Of a DNA stretch of 64,000 nucleotides, positions 43,680 to 52,547 are shown piece by piece. Under the pieces are notes generated by a model, which saw only the letters and a list, made by a program, of their open reading frames with translations, was not told the DNA's origin and ran no database searches. Source of the DNA: Rossellomorea marisflavi. GTDB taxonomy: Bacteria; Bacillota; Bacilli; Bacillales; Bacillaceae_B. How positions within the stretch are numbered: position 1 is the first letter of the stretch; each line of letters opens with the position of its first letter. The stretch covers positions 1,461,705 through 1,525,704 of the forward strand of contig NZ_LGUE01000001.1 of the NCBI RefSeq assembly GCF_001274775.1, in the 5' to 3' direction. The position numbers were made by a program, and so were the translations under genes.

Positions 43680-44411
43680 TCAATGTTCGTAGATCATCTT
43701 TCGTGACATCCCGCCGTCGATGATGAGATTTTCACCCGTTATAAAGTCATTTTCCGGGTCTGAGAGGAATAGGCAGGCTCTGGCGATATCCTCCGGCTTC
43801 CCGACCCTCCCGGCAGGGTGCTGGGCATGGTCGATGTCCCTCAGGGACTCATAGTCCTCTGTCGCAATCCATCCTGGACTGATGGAGTTGACGCGGATTC
43901 CGTACTCACTAAGCGTGATGGCCAAGGAGTGGGAGAGACTGTAAATCCCTCCTTTGGTGGCTGAGTAAGCTTCTGTATCCCTCTCTGACATGAAAGCGCG
44001 AGTCGAGGACAGGTTGATGATGCTACCGCCTCCCTCCTTCATCAGTTTCGCCGCTTCCCTGCTGCAGTGGAAGACGCTTCCTAGATTAACAGAGAGGATG
44101 CGGTCCCACTCCTCCGGTTCGAGCTCCCAGAACGACTTGAATTTCGAGACTCCCGCATTATTGATCATGACGTCCACTTTTCCGTGATCGGCACCGATCT
44201 TTGAAAATGCACCTGCAACGGCAGCGTGATCTCCTACATCGACTTTATGAAAGCGGGTCTTATGACCTTGTCCGTTCAGTTCCTCGGCAAACCCAAGACC
44301 ACTTTCGTCTATATCCATGAATTCCACGATCCAGCCTTTTTCAGCGAATGCCTTCACGAGACCACGGCCGATCCCATTTGTCCCTCCTGTGATGCAGATG
44401 ATTCGTTCCAT
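43680..44411 (-). CDS. Short-chain dehydrogenase/reductase
   Basis: 243-residue classical SDR. Cofactor motif TGGTNGIGRG, then FMDIDESG (acidic, NAD-preferring), NNAGVSKF, the catalytic SSTRAFMSERDTEAYSATKGG (Ser, Tyr-x-x-x-Lys) and ISPGWIATED. The C-terminus is DFITGENLIIDGGMSRKMIY. Substrate unknown. The ATG at 44411 follows AAGGGAG. It ends next to repeat A copy 2. Confidence 0.85.
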   Translation of the reverse strand: MERIICITGGTNGIGRGLVKAFAEKGWIVEFMDIDESGLGFAEELNGQGHKTRFHKVDVGDHAAVAGAFSKIGADHGKVDVMINNAGVSKFKSFWELEPEEWDRILSVNLGSVFHCSREAAKLMKEGGGSIINLSSTRAFMSERDTEAYSATKGGIYSLSHSLAITLSEYGIRVNSISPGWIATEDYESLRDIDHAQHPAGRVGKPEDIARACLFLSDPENDFITGENLIIDGGMSRKMIYEH

Positions 44412-44500
44412 ATCCCTTGCTCCCTTCTGACAGTACATTCTCTACAAGCTTACCCGTTATTCTGTGAAAGAAACGTCGCCTGCGGACGTACAGGTGGTCT

Positions 44501-44695
44501 TTAACTTCTGGCTGTCTCCAGATAATGATAAACGGCGTGTCCCCCTTGTGCAGCTATACCTCTGAAGTGCTTGAAATCCTTTTGTTTCACAAGGACCGAT
44601 CGAAAGGACAAAAAGTCTTCTTTTCTTACATACACTTCATTTAGTTCCCCAGTTCGCAATCCTTCCACTAATCCTTCAATCTCTTTGACATCCAT
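44501..44695 (-). CDS. Small conserved-looking protein, unknown
   Basis: 64 residues: MDVKEIEGLVEGLRTGEL, YVRKEDFLSFRSVLVKQKDFKHFRGIAAQGGHAVYHYLE. Soluble and mixed alpha/beta by look. AAAAGGAGG precedes the ATG at 44695 at good distance, so it is very probably a gene. I do not recognise a family. Confidence 0.68.
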   Translation of the reverse strand: MDVKEIEGLVEGLRTGELNEVYVRKEDFLSFRSVLVKQKDFKHFRGIAAQGGHAVYHYLETARS

Positions 44696-44859
44696 GGTAG
44701 ATCCTCCTTTTGATTCTCTTTCCTATTTTATCGGGTCATATTGAAACCTCAAGAATTTTTTCTTGATGAAATTTTCCAAAAACTCTTTACTCTTTCCTCA
44801 CTTTACGTCAAAATATTAATAATCGTTTGTAGATTTCTGGTAAAAAGGAGATGCCTCTA

Positions 44860-45039
44860 ATGAAAAAAGCGGAGATTGGGAATGTCATTGAATTCAGGAA
44901 TGGGTTAAAAGGAGTCGTCGAGAAGGTGAACGAAAACTCAGTGATCGTAGATTTAACGTATATGAAGAACTACCGGGATCTTGAGTTAGAGGAAAAAACC
45001 GTTGTGAATCATAAAAATTATACCGTCGTGGAAGCATGA
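44860..45039 (+). CDS. ykvS: YkvS family protein (DUF2187, KOW-like)
   Basis: 59 residues: MKKAEIGNVIEFRNGLKGVVEKV, NSVIVDLTYMKNY and EKTVVNHKNYTVV, matching the YkvS/DUF2187 family, small beta-barrel proteins of unknown role. The ATG at 44860 follows AAAAAGGAG by 9 bases; the ATG at 44851 abuts the site. Confidence 0.83.
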   Translation: MKKAEIGNVIEFRNGLKGVVEKVNENSVIVDLTYMKNYRDLELEEKTVVNHKNYTVVEA

Positions 45040-45047
45040 GTCGCACA

Positions 45048-45079
45048 GAACAGGCCGTCAGTGAACTGACGGCCTGTTC
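45048..45079. terminator. Terminator between ykvS and ykvI
   Basis: 14-bp perfect stem GAACAGGCCGTCAG/CTGACGGCCTGTTC with a TGAA loop. T tracts on both sides are short, so efficiency may be moderate. Confidence 0.7.
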
Positions 45080-45091
45080 TTATCCATATGA

Positions 45092-46135
45092 TCAAGGTAC
45101 TGCCTTATGTCCCTTCTTCCAGGCAACCAGGAGCATAAACAGGATGCTCATATACCCGAATAGCGGATATAAATAGGATAGCAAACGGCTGTATTCAAAA
45201 AAGCTCAGGCTGTAAATCACGACAATGATCATAGTGAATACAAAAACTCCCGGGATGGATAGATAGCCCGAAAGCTGTTTTTCCAGACCGAAGATCCCGC
45301 CGATGACCGACGTGAAGATTTCTCCATAAATAATAATGATATAGAGAAGATACATGCCTGAAGCAAACGTCTTCATCATGACCGCCATGGGAATCTCATA
45401 GTGGGTGACATCGGGGATCAGGCTAAGCGTCAAATGACTGGAGATGAGGATGACCGTCAACAGGACACCTCCAAGGTATCCCCCATATTTGATCATCTTC
45501 CGGTCCTTCAATTCACCGGCGATCGGAACGAGGACCGCTTGGGCCATGGCAAGATTGAAAGCCACATAGGCAAAGGGTGAAAGCACCGTCTTCCACCCCA
45601 GACTGTCATCTCCCTTTGAGAGCACCATGCCGAGATCAGGCTGGTGTGTGAAGGAGACATAAAGCAGATACAGATTGAAAAAGATCATCAGGGGCACCAC
45701 GATGGTATTGACTGCAAATAATCCCCTGGTCCCCACAAGCATCGTCAGGAACCCTAGACCAAGCGTAAGAACGATACCGAATTGCCTCGATTGGCCCAGT
45801 TGTTCTTCGAAGACTGCTCCCGCCCCTGCCACCATCACCGCTGAAACCCCGATCAGCATGAGCATCATCAACAGATTCATCCCTTTTGAGAACCACTTGC
45901 CGAACACATATTCATTGAACTGCTCATAAGATCTCGCTTTGATATCATGGCTGATCACGAGGATCTTCGTCCCTAGCATAATGAACAGCCACCCGCTTAC
46001 CACGATACCCACCAATCCATAAATCCCGAATCTCGTAAAAAATTCAACAATTTCCCTTCCAGTTGCAAACCCGGCACCGATGACCGTCCCCACGTATACG
46101 GCGGCGATTTGAAAAGCGCCCGATAGTCGTTTCAT
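45092..46135 (-). CDS. ykvI: YkvI family membrane protein
   Basis: 347 residues with about ten helices. KRLSGAFQIAAVYVGTVIGAGFATGREIVEFFTRFG at the N-terminus is the APC-superfamily helix 1 break (GAGFATG), and the family is YkvI of B. subtilis (348 residues). It is probably a secondary transporter; the substrate is unknown. In B. subtilis ykvI adjoins the que operon; here about 11 kb separates them. Confidence 0.85.
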   Translation of the reverse strand: MKRLSGAFQIAAVYVGTVIGAGFATGREIVEFFTRFGIYGLVGIVVSGWLFIMLGTKILVISHDIKARSYEQFNEYVFGKWFSKGMNLLMMLMLIGVSAVMVAGAGAVFEEQLGQSRQFGIVLTLGLGFLTMLVGTRGLFAVNTIVVPLMIFFNLYLLYVSFTHQPDLGMVLSKGDDSLGWKTVLSPFAYVAFNLAMAQAVLVPIAGELKDRKMIKYGGYLGGVLLTVILISSHLTLSLIPDVTHYEIPMAVMMKTFASGMYLLYIIIIYGEIFTSVIGGIFGLEKQLSGYLSIPGVFVFTMIIVVIYSLSFFEYSRLLSYLYPLFGYMSILFMLLVAWKKGHKAVP

Positions 46136-46358
46136 TCCATCACCTCGTACTTCTACTCTTATAACTGTATGTACAGGCCCCCCGAATCAGAAGTACAGAT
46201 TGCACCCATTTGTTATGTCTATTTAGAAATAGTGTAAAACGAACATATTCCCACGGGCTTTTTCATGTCTTTGTCATTATAATGAAAATAAGTCTTGTGT
46301 CCCTTACCAACATATGAGGGATCACATAAATGAAACCATACAGAAAAGAGGAATCCAC

Positions 46359-49300
46359 GTGAATTTTTTTACCCGTTTTAGCCTGAGGAATGCAGTAGCG
46401 GTCTTTATCATTTCATTCCTTCTCATCCTCGGGGGGCTATATTCGTTCCAGAAACTCAAACTGGATCTGCTCCCGAATATCGAGTTTCCTCAGCTTTCAG
46501 TTGAAATCGTTTACCCTGGGGCATCCCCCGGCGATCTCGACGATAAAGTGACATCGGATCTCGAGGAGAAATTCAAAGGTGTCGAAGGAGTCAAACAAGT
46601 ATCAAGCTCCACCTACGAAACGATTTCAGTCATCAACCTTGAATTCCCCTTCAATACAGACATGGATGAAGTGGAAAGGAAGGTGGACTCCCTCATCTCT
46701 GACAGCGACCTTCCGGATGAAGTGACCACCGATATCAGCCGGACCTCATTCGGAGCGCTTCCGATCTTCAATATCTCGCTATTTGCAAAGGATAATGCTG
46801 ATTTGCAGTCCCTGTTGGAAGATGACGTCATCCCTGAATTGAAGAAAATCGAGGGAGTCAATTCCGTTTCTGTCGGTGGACTGAAGGAAGAACTTCTTCA
46901 AATTACCATCGATAAAGATAAAGCAGCTGAAAATGGACTCAGCTTGACGGATATCAAAGACCAGATCAATGAAAAGGACCTTTCTTTCCCCGCTGGGAAT
47001 CTCGATGGGGATAATATTCAGGTCCCTGTAAGGGTGCAAGAGAAAGTCGATACCATCAACCAGTTGAAAGAGATTGTCCTAACATCGAAGGTCAATCCAC
47101 AGGCCACTCCAACATCCCTTGGTGATATTGCCAAAATTGAAGAGGTGACCGACCGTCCTGAAATCACCCGTTATAATATGGAAGATTCATTCTCCATGGC
47201 CATCACCAAAAAGCAGGACGCCAACACCGTGGAAGTAGCTGATCAGGTTCTTGAGGTAATGAAAGATTACAAGGATGACTTCAGTTATGCCATCGGATTC
47301 GATTCGGCAGACGGAATCAAAAAATCCGTTGAGACCTTGGTGAAAGAAGGTCTTCTCGGCGCCGTATTCGCCTCTCTGGCCGTTCTTCTGTTCTTACGGA
47401 ATATCCGTGCGACGATCATCGCCATCATCTCGATTCCCTTGTCGCTGCTCGTGTCTTCGATTTTCCTGGCTCAGCTCGATATCTCACTCAATATCATGAC
47501 CCTCGGGGGCATGGCCGTGGCAGTGGGACGCGTAGTGGATGACAGTATCGTCGTCATTGAGAATATATTCAGGCGCGTCAGGAAGTCAGGTGAAGAGATC
47601 AATGATCAAATCATTGAGGACTCGACAAAAGAAATCCTGAAAGCCATCACGTCTTCTACGTTGACGACAGTGGTAGTATTCCTTCCGCTTGGATTCGTCG
47701 GCGGAGTGACGGGAGAGTTCTTCCTTCCGTTCGCACTGACCATTGTATTCTCTCTGCTCACATCCCTGCTTGTTGCCATCACCATCGTTCCGATTCTGTC
47801 CAAATTCTCATTCAAGAAAGTTCCGCCAGAGGAAAAGGAAGGGAGACTACAACGATGGTATGCACGGGCAATTGAGTGGTCGTTGAACCATAAAACCGTC
47901 ATCATCGCCCTATCCCTTGTCACCCTTCTCGGGTCTTTTGCACTTGCCGGCAGGCTGGGCTTCACCTTCATTCCAAATGAAGAGCAAAAGCAGCTCGTGG
48001 CAAGTGTCCAACTCCCGTCCTCCACTTCACTTGAAAGGACCAATGACGTGTCCATGAAGCTGGAAGAATTCTTCGATGGGGAGAAAGAAATCAAAGAAGT
48101 GACGGCAGGTATAGGTAGCCGTGATTTCCAAACTGGATTGAAACGGAAGAACCAGGCCAATTACTTCCTTACCCTCGATGAAGATACGAATGTGAATGCT
48201 TATCTAGAGGACTTGCAAAAGAATATGGAAGACATTGTATACAAAGATGAACCCGATGCAAAACTCGGCGTCCAGGAGCAGCAGACTGGTGGTCCTCCAA
48301 GCAACAACAACGTGGACATCGATCTTTTCTCCAATAACCTCGATTCCCTTCAAACTGCTGCGAAGGAAGTAGAAGCGTACATGAAGGATCAAGATCAATT
48401 GAAGTATGTGAACAATAACTTCTCTGAAAAACAAAAGCAGATCATCATCGATATCGATCCTGAGAAGGCCGCAAAAGCGGGCGTGTCCGGTTTCCAAGTG
48501 CTCGGGACCGTGACGGACCAGACAGAACCCGTATCTGTCGGGACTTTGCCGCTGGACGGGACGGATCGAAAAGTACAATTAAGCTATGAGGATCAAACAT
48601 CCTCCAAAGAGGAACTTGAAGATCTCACCCTATTCACTGCGAAGGGGCCAGTCCCGCTTACAGATATCGCGAAAATTGATGAAGTCGAAGGCTACACGTC
48701 GATCCAGAAGCTAGAAGGAAAGATCTATGCGCGTGTCAGCGCACAGATCTCAAGTGATGATATCCGCACCGTGTCACAAGAAACAGTGGACGGTGTGAAG
48801 AAGCTCGATCTTCCTGACGATGTATCATTCGAGGGTGGAGGCGGAAGCGACGAAACGGTACAGACGTTCCAGGATCTCGGTCTCGCCATGCTGATCGCCA
48901 TCGGTCTCGTCTACATCACCATGCTGATCACATTCGGGAAAGCAAGGATTCCGTTCATCATCCTGTCATCCCTGATCTTTGTGCCGATCGGCTCTCTCCT
49001 CGGACTGTCGGTCGCCAATGAACCACTCAGCGTATCGGTTATGATCGGCCTGCTCATGCTGATCGGAATCGTGACCACCAACGCCATCGTCCTCGTGGAC
49101 CGCATAGGGCAAAACAGGGAACAAAAAGGTATGACCATCAGGGATTCCCTGATCGAAGCGGGCAAAACGAGGCTGCGTCCGATCCTCATGACGGCGTTTG
49201 CGACGATTACGGCCCTTCTACCCCTGGCGTTCACAACATCATCAGGTACGCTCATCTCCAAGGGGCTCGCCATCACAGTAATAGGTGGATTGACGTCTTC

Positions 49301-49382
49301 GACCTTACTGACGCTCATTCTTCTACCTGTCCTGTACGAAGTTTTCTTCTATAAAAAGGTAAAGAAAGAATTGAAAAAATAA
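46359..49382 (+). CDS. RND family efflux permease (SwrC/AcrB-like)
   Basis: 1007 residues. Layout of RND pumps: a first helix (about 8-28), a large periplasmic-type loop, six helices (about 325-480), a second loop and six helices (about 830-995). Motifs include LGGMAVAVGRVVDDSIVVIENIFR with the helix-4 Asp-Asp proton-relay pair, and GIVTTNAIVLVDR in the second half. SwrC of B. subtilis is the nearest Bacillus relative I recall (surfactin self-resistance). The GTG at 46359 follows AGAGGA; an ATG at 46314 has no ribosome binding site. No adaptor protein gene is linked. Confidence 0.87.
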   Translation: MNFFTRFSLRNAVAVFIISFLLILGGLYSFQKLKLDLLPNIEFPQLSVEIVYPGASPGDLDDKVTSDLEEKFKGVEGVKQVSSSTYETISVINLEFPFNTDMDEVERKVDSLISDSDLPDEVTTDISRTSFGALPIFNISLFAKDNADLQSLLEDDVIPELKKIEGVNSVSVGGLKEELLQITIDKDKAAENGLSLTDIKDQINEKDLSFPAGNLDGDNIQVPVRVQEKVDTINQLKEIVLTSKVNPQATPTSLGDIAKIEEVTDRPEITRYNMEDSFSMAITKKQDANTVEVADQVLEVMKDYKDDFSYAIGFDSADGIKKSVETLVKEGLLGAVFASLAVLLFLRNIRATIIAIISIPLSLLVSSIFLAQLDISLNIMTLGGMAVAVGRVVDDSIVVIENIFRRVRKSGEEINDQIIEDSTKEILKAITSSTLTTVVVFLPLGFVGGVTGEFFLPFALTIVFSLLTSLLVAITIVPILSKFSFKKVPPEEKEGRLQRWYARAIEWSLNHKTVIIALSLVTLLGSFALAGRLGFTFIPNEEQKQLVASVQLPSSTSLERTNDVSMKLEEFFDGEKEIKEVTAGIGSRDFQTGLKRKNQANYFLTLDEDTNVNAYLEDLQKNMEDIVYKDEPDAKLGVQEQQTGGPPSNNNVDIDLFSNNLDSLQTAAKEVEAYMKDQDQLKYVNNNFSEKQKQIIIDIDPEKAAKAGVSGFQVLGTVTDQTEPVSVGTLPLDGTDRKVQLSYEDQTSSKEELEDLTLFTAKGPVPLTDIAKIDEVEGYTSIQKLEGKIYARVSAQISSDDIRTVSQETVDGVKKLDLPDDVSFEGGGGSDETVQTFQDLGLAMLIAIGLVYITMLITFGKARIPFIILSSLIFVPIGSLLGLSVANEPLSVSVMIGLLMLIGIVTTNAIVLVDRIGQNREQKGMTIRDSLIEAGKTRLRPILMTAFATITALLPLAFTTSSGTLISKGLAITVIGGLTSSTLLTLILLPVLYEVFFYKKVKKELKK

Positions 49383-49427
49383 GCACGACAAAGGAGTTTG
49401 AAAAAAACAAAATTATGACGAAGACGA

Positions 49428-49678
49428 TTAATATAGGTTCTTACTAGCCCTCATGATTCCCGTGCAAGACTTCGCTTTCCGCGGGTAGCCCGTGAGCCTC
49501 CTCGGCAAGCATGCGGGGTCTCACATCCGCTACTCTTCCCGCTGGAGTCTTCGTCTTGCACTCCAACCAACCGCTTGGAACAATCTAATCGTCAGGATCA
49601 TGAAACAAAATGAAAACCCGGATTCCATTGCCTTATCTCAGGCAATGGAATCCGGGTTTTACTATAACTAAAACACCT
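49428..49678 (+). repeat. Interspersed structured repeat, family A, copy 3
   Basis: Nearly identical core to copy 2: GTGCAAGAC/GTCTTGCAC (49472-49480 and 49553-49561), GCGGGTAGCCCGTGAG pairing with CTCACATCCGCTACTCTTCCCGC parts, and CTCCTCGGCAAGCATGCGGGG between. The terminal hairpin (49613-49660) is a perfect 20-bp stem beginning AAAACCCGGATTCCATTGCC, and the tail is ACTATAACTAAAACA. It fills the gap between the convergent RND and M3 peptidase genes. Confidence 0.88.
49613..49660. terminator. Terminal hairpin of repeat A copy 3, probable bidirectional terminator
   Basis: Perfect 20-bp stem with an 8-base loop and A/T flanks on both sides, 25 bases after the M3 peptidase stop and the first strong hairpin downstream of the RND gene. 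Confidence 0.75.
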
Positions 49679-49684
49679 TTTTCC

Positions 49685-51382
49685 TTATAACGATTGATCA
49701 TCCACTTCATTAAGCCATTTTCGGATCGGGTCGATCACCTTCTCCACGGTCCCTTCCACAAACGGGGAGTCGAGCTGGACCGCGTCAAGCAGCTCCAGGA
49801 AGGACTTGCTCCCACCTAACTTACAGAGATCCAAATAGGATGCCCACGCGCTCTCACGATCTTCATTCATCTTTTTGAAGAATTGGAAGGCACAGATCTG
49901 GGCGAGGGTATAATCGATATAGTAGAACGGAGAGTTGTAAATATGCGACTGCCTCTGCCAGAAGCCACCTTCCTCGAGGTATCCGAAGCCGTCATAATCA
50001 CGGTGGGGCAAATACTTCCGTTCGAGGCTCCTCCACATCTGCTTCCGCTCGTCTGGTGAAGCATCCGGATTCTCATAGACGAAATGCTGGAATTCATCCA
50101 CGGCCACTCCATAAGGAAGGAACATCAACGCTTCACTTAAATGGGTGAACTTATACTTCTCTGTATCTTCCTTGAAGAAGTACTCCATCCACGGCCATGT
50201 AAAGAATTCCATGCTCATGGAGTGGATCTCACTCGCTTCATAGGTAGCCCAGTGGTATTCAGGTATATCGTAGCCCCTGCTTTTATATACTTGGAAGGCA
50301 TGCCCTGCCTCATGGGTCAAAACATCGATATCAGCAGACGTCCCGTTGAAATTGGAAAAGATGAAAGGGGACTCGTATTCAGCGATATATGTGCAATACC
50401 CGCCTCCTGCTTTTCCCTTTTTCGCTTCAAGGTCCAATAGGTTGCGGTCGAGCATGAACGAAATGAATTCAGCCGTCTCCGTGGAAAGTTCCTCATACAT
50501 CCGTTTCCCGTTAGCGATGATCCATTGAGGATCCCCTTTTGGATCTGCATTGCCCGAAGAGAATTTAAATCCTTCATCATAAAATGTAAGATGTTGCAGA
50601 CCGACTCGATCAGCCTGCCTATCCTTCAGCTCGACACAAAGGGGCACGATGAATTCTTCTACTTGACGCCTGAAGATCTCCACCATTTCAGGCGTATAAT
50701 CCGTCCTTGTCATCCGGTGATAGCCTAGTTCGACGAAGTTATCAAAACCGAGGGTCACGGCGATCTCATGTCGCACCTTCACCAGATCATCAAAAATCCG
50801 GTCCAGTTCAATTCTGTTCTCTTCAAAGAAAGAGGTTGTGGCTGTTGCCGCCTGCTTCCTCGTCTCCCGGTTTGGAGATTGGCTGAATGGCCCCATCTGG
50901 GCAAGTGTCCTCTCCTCCCCTTCAAAAGGAATCTTGGCCGAAGCCATCAGCTTTGTATATTCTGAGGAAAGCTTATTCTCCTTTTGGAGGAGTGGGATGA
51001 TCTCGGGTGAGAAGGTTCTGATTTCACTTTCTGCCAGTGAAAAAAGTTGGTTGCCCCATTTCTCCTCCAATTCTTTGCGATACGGAGACTCAAGCAGTAC
51101 ATGATAGAATTCTGTAACCAGACCGTGCATCTCAGGGGACAGGTCATCCATATAGTCTTGTTCCGCTTTATAAAAGCTATCGTTCGTATCGATGGAATGA
51201 CGGATATACACGAGATTCTCCATTGTATCGACTTCCATGCGGATCCTATTGATCTTCTCTATAGCTTCAACCTGCTGGGACATGCTTTCACCTTTTTTCA
51301 GTTGATTCAAGGCTTCATAGAATCGTTCTTTTATCTCATCGAGTTCCGGTCTGTCGTATGTATACTCTTCAAATTTTTTCAT
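49685..51382 (-). CDS. M3 family oligoendopeptidase
   Basis: 565-residue zinc metallopeptidase. HEAGH at 357-361 supplies two His ligands and the catalytic Glu in VLTHEAGHAFQVYKSRG, and a downstream YEASEIHSMSMEFF supplies the third ligand Glu region. The N-terminal helical part is shorter than in PepF, so it belongs to the about 565-residue M3B type. It likely degrades cytoplasmic oligopeptides. The ATG at 51382 follows GGAGG by 5 bases. Confidence 0.9.
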   Translation of the reverse strand: MKKFEEYTYDRPELDEIKERFYEALNQLKKGESMSQQVEAIEKINRIRMEVDTMENLVYIRHSIDTNDSFYKAEQDYMDDLSPEMHGLVTEFYHVLLESPYRKELEEKWGNQLFSLAESEIRTFSPEIIPLLQKENKLSSEYTKLMASAKIPFEGEERTLAQMGPFSQSPNRETRKQAATATTSFFEENRIELDRIFDDLVKVRHEIAVTLGFDNFVELGYHRMTRTDYTPEMVEIFRRQVEEFIVPLCVELKDRQADRVGLQHLTFYDEGFKFSSGNADPKGDPQWIIANGKRMYEELSTETAEFISFMLDRNLLDLEAKKGKAGGGYCTYIAEYESPFIFSNFNGTSADIDVLTHEAGHAFQVYKSRGYDIPEYHWATYEASEIHSMSMEFFTWPWMEYFFKEDTEKYKFTHLSEALMFLPYGVAVDEFQHFVYENPDASPDERKQMWRSLERKYLPHRDYDGFGYLEEGGFWQRQSHIYNSPFYYIDYTLAQICAFQFFKKMNEDRESAWASYLDLCKLGGSKSFLELLDAVQLDSPFVEGTVEKVIDPIRKWLNEVDDQSL

Positions 51383-51499
51383 TGTGACCTCCATTTTGTA
51401 TAGAATCTCTCAGGGCTCTCTACTATTTCGCCAATGAATGTCCATTTCCCTCCCTACCTCTAATTTTGACCATGAAAAAAAGCCTGCTTTTGCAGGCAT

Positions 51500-51940
51500 T
51501 CAGTAGGAAAGATCTTTAATCGACAATCCCAATTTCTTGAGGAGTCCGATTGCTTCTTCTTTTTCATCCGGAGTAAGGGTGGACATCAGTTCATGGATCC
51601 TGTTCTCATGATCGGGGAAGATACGGTCGATCATCACCCTGCCATCTTCCGAAATTTGGGCGTATGTGACCCTTCGATCATTCGGACAGGCCACGCGGTT
51701 GAGAAGGCCCTTCTTTTCAAGCTTGTCCACGACATAAGTGATGCTACCGGACGCAAGAAGGATCTTTCCTCCAATCTGTTGGAGGGGCTGATCTCCTTTA
51801 TGATAAAGGAGTTCCAGGACGGCAAATTCCGTAGGATTCAATCCATTTTCCTGGATGTGTTTATTTATTTCCTCATTGATGGCTTTAAAAGCCCTCGATA
51901 GAACAATGAATAGCTTAAGGGATTGCTTGGATTCACTCAT
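51500..51940 (-). CDS. mhqR: MarR family regulator, MhqR-like
   Basis: 146 residues, a winged-helix dimer of the MarR family: GLNPTEFAVLELLYHKGDQPLQQIGGKILLASGSITYVVDKLEKKGLLNRVACPNDRRVTYAQISEDG. This matches my memory of B. subtilis MhqR (YkvE), a repressor of quinone and azo-compound detoxification genes. No thiol-sensing Cys is obvious apart from CPNDRR. No mhqNOPED genes are nearby, so targets are elsewhere. The ATG at 51940 follows AAAGGA by 9 bases. Confidence 0.8.
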   Translation of the reverse strand: MSESKQSLKLFIVLSRAFKAINEEINKHIQENGLNPTEFAVLELLYHKGDQPLQQIGGKILLASGSITYVVDKLEKKGLLNRVACPNDRRVTYAQISEDGRVMIDRIFPDHENRIHELMSTLTPDEKEEAIGLLKKLGLSIKDLSY

Positions 51941-51975
51941 AGTTTTCATTCCTTTAAATATCTCGGTTTCAAACT

Positions 51976-52004
51976 ATTATACAAATCTGCAGTGTTTTTG
52001 TCAA
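51976..52004 (-). promoter_or_regulatory. Consensus sigma-A promoter of mhqR
   Basis: Perfect TTGACA and perfect TATAAT with exactly 17 bases between them on the minus strand. Just downstream, TATCTCG (51958-51964, plus strand) resembles one half of the MhqR box as I remember it; the other half is poor. Confidence 0.8.
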
Positions 52005-52045
52005 AGGAACTGACATTGTTTTTTCCAATACTTAGGTTCTAACGG

Positions 52046-52072
52046 AAAAAGGACGCCCTATAATGGGCGTCC
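52046..52072 (-). terminator. Intrinsic terminator of spo0E
   Basis: GGACGCCC/GGGCGTCC, an 8-bp GC-rich stem with a 6-base loop, followed by TTTTTCC on the minus strand. Confidence 0.8.
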
Positions 52073-52144
52073 CTCCAAGGTAGTAGTCGATGCGATGCGT
52101 GTTTTCACGGAGTGATTTTTCTGGAGGATTTCTCAGATGTCATG

Positions 52145-52369
52145 TTACGATGCGGGTCTTTTGAGCAAATGTCTACTATAGTATTCCATTTCGGCCTCGC
52201 TTCGATTCAGGGAAGCCTTATCATACTCATTCAAGAGGCGATCAAGTTCCTGACTGCACGCCAAGGTCTCGCTTGCACCAAGACCGTGCGTTTCCCCGAG
52301 AGCGATCATTTCCGATCGCTTTTGATTGATCTTCAGCAATAACCACTTTCTTTTCAGCATTTGGTTCAT
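52145..52369 (-). CDS. spo0E: Spo0E-type aspartyl phosphatase
   Basis: 74 residues: a two-helix protein with the family signature SQELDRLLNEY and, before it, LKINQKRSEMIALGETHG. Spo0E proteins dephosphorylate Spo0A~P and delay sporulation. Position next to mtnD matches B. subtilis spo0E, though that protein is somewhat longer (85). The ATG at 52369 follows AAGGGG by 8 bases. Confidence 0.87.
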   Translation of the reverse strand: MNQMLKRKWLLLKINQKRSEMIALGETHGLGASETLACSQELDRLLNEYDKASLNRSEAEMEYYSRHLLKRPAS

Positions 52370-52499
52370 CCATCTAACCCCTTTTGATAGCTTGCTTTAT
52401 TTGAGCATTATCTCAGGGTTTACCAGAAAAGTAAATAGAACCGCAAAACAAGACAAAACAATCAGTTATAGCCGAAAATTCGACATCGACTGCCATATT

Positions 52500-52533
52500 A
52501 AAACCCGTTCCCATCGGGGCGGGAACGGGTTTT
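52500..52533 (-). terminator. Intrinsic terminator of the mtnWXBD operon
   Basis: AAAACCCGTTCCC/GGGAACGGGTTTT, a 13-bp stem with an 8-base loop, 15 bases after the mtnD stop. Confidence 0.83.
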
Positions 52534-52547
52534 AATAGTGGTGAACA

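Noticed and set aside
20238..49678. Family A repeats as insertion sequences or CRISPR
   Set aside because: No transposase frame, only three copies far apart, no regular spacers. They are short non-coding elements.
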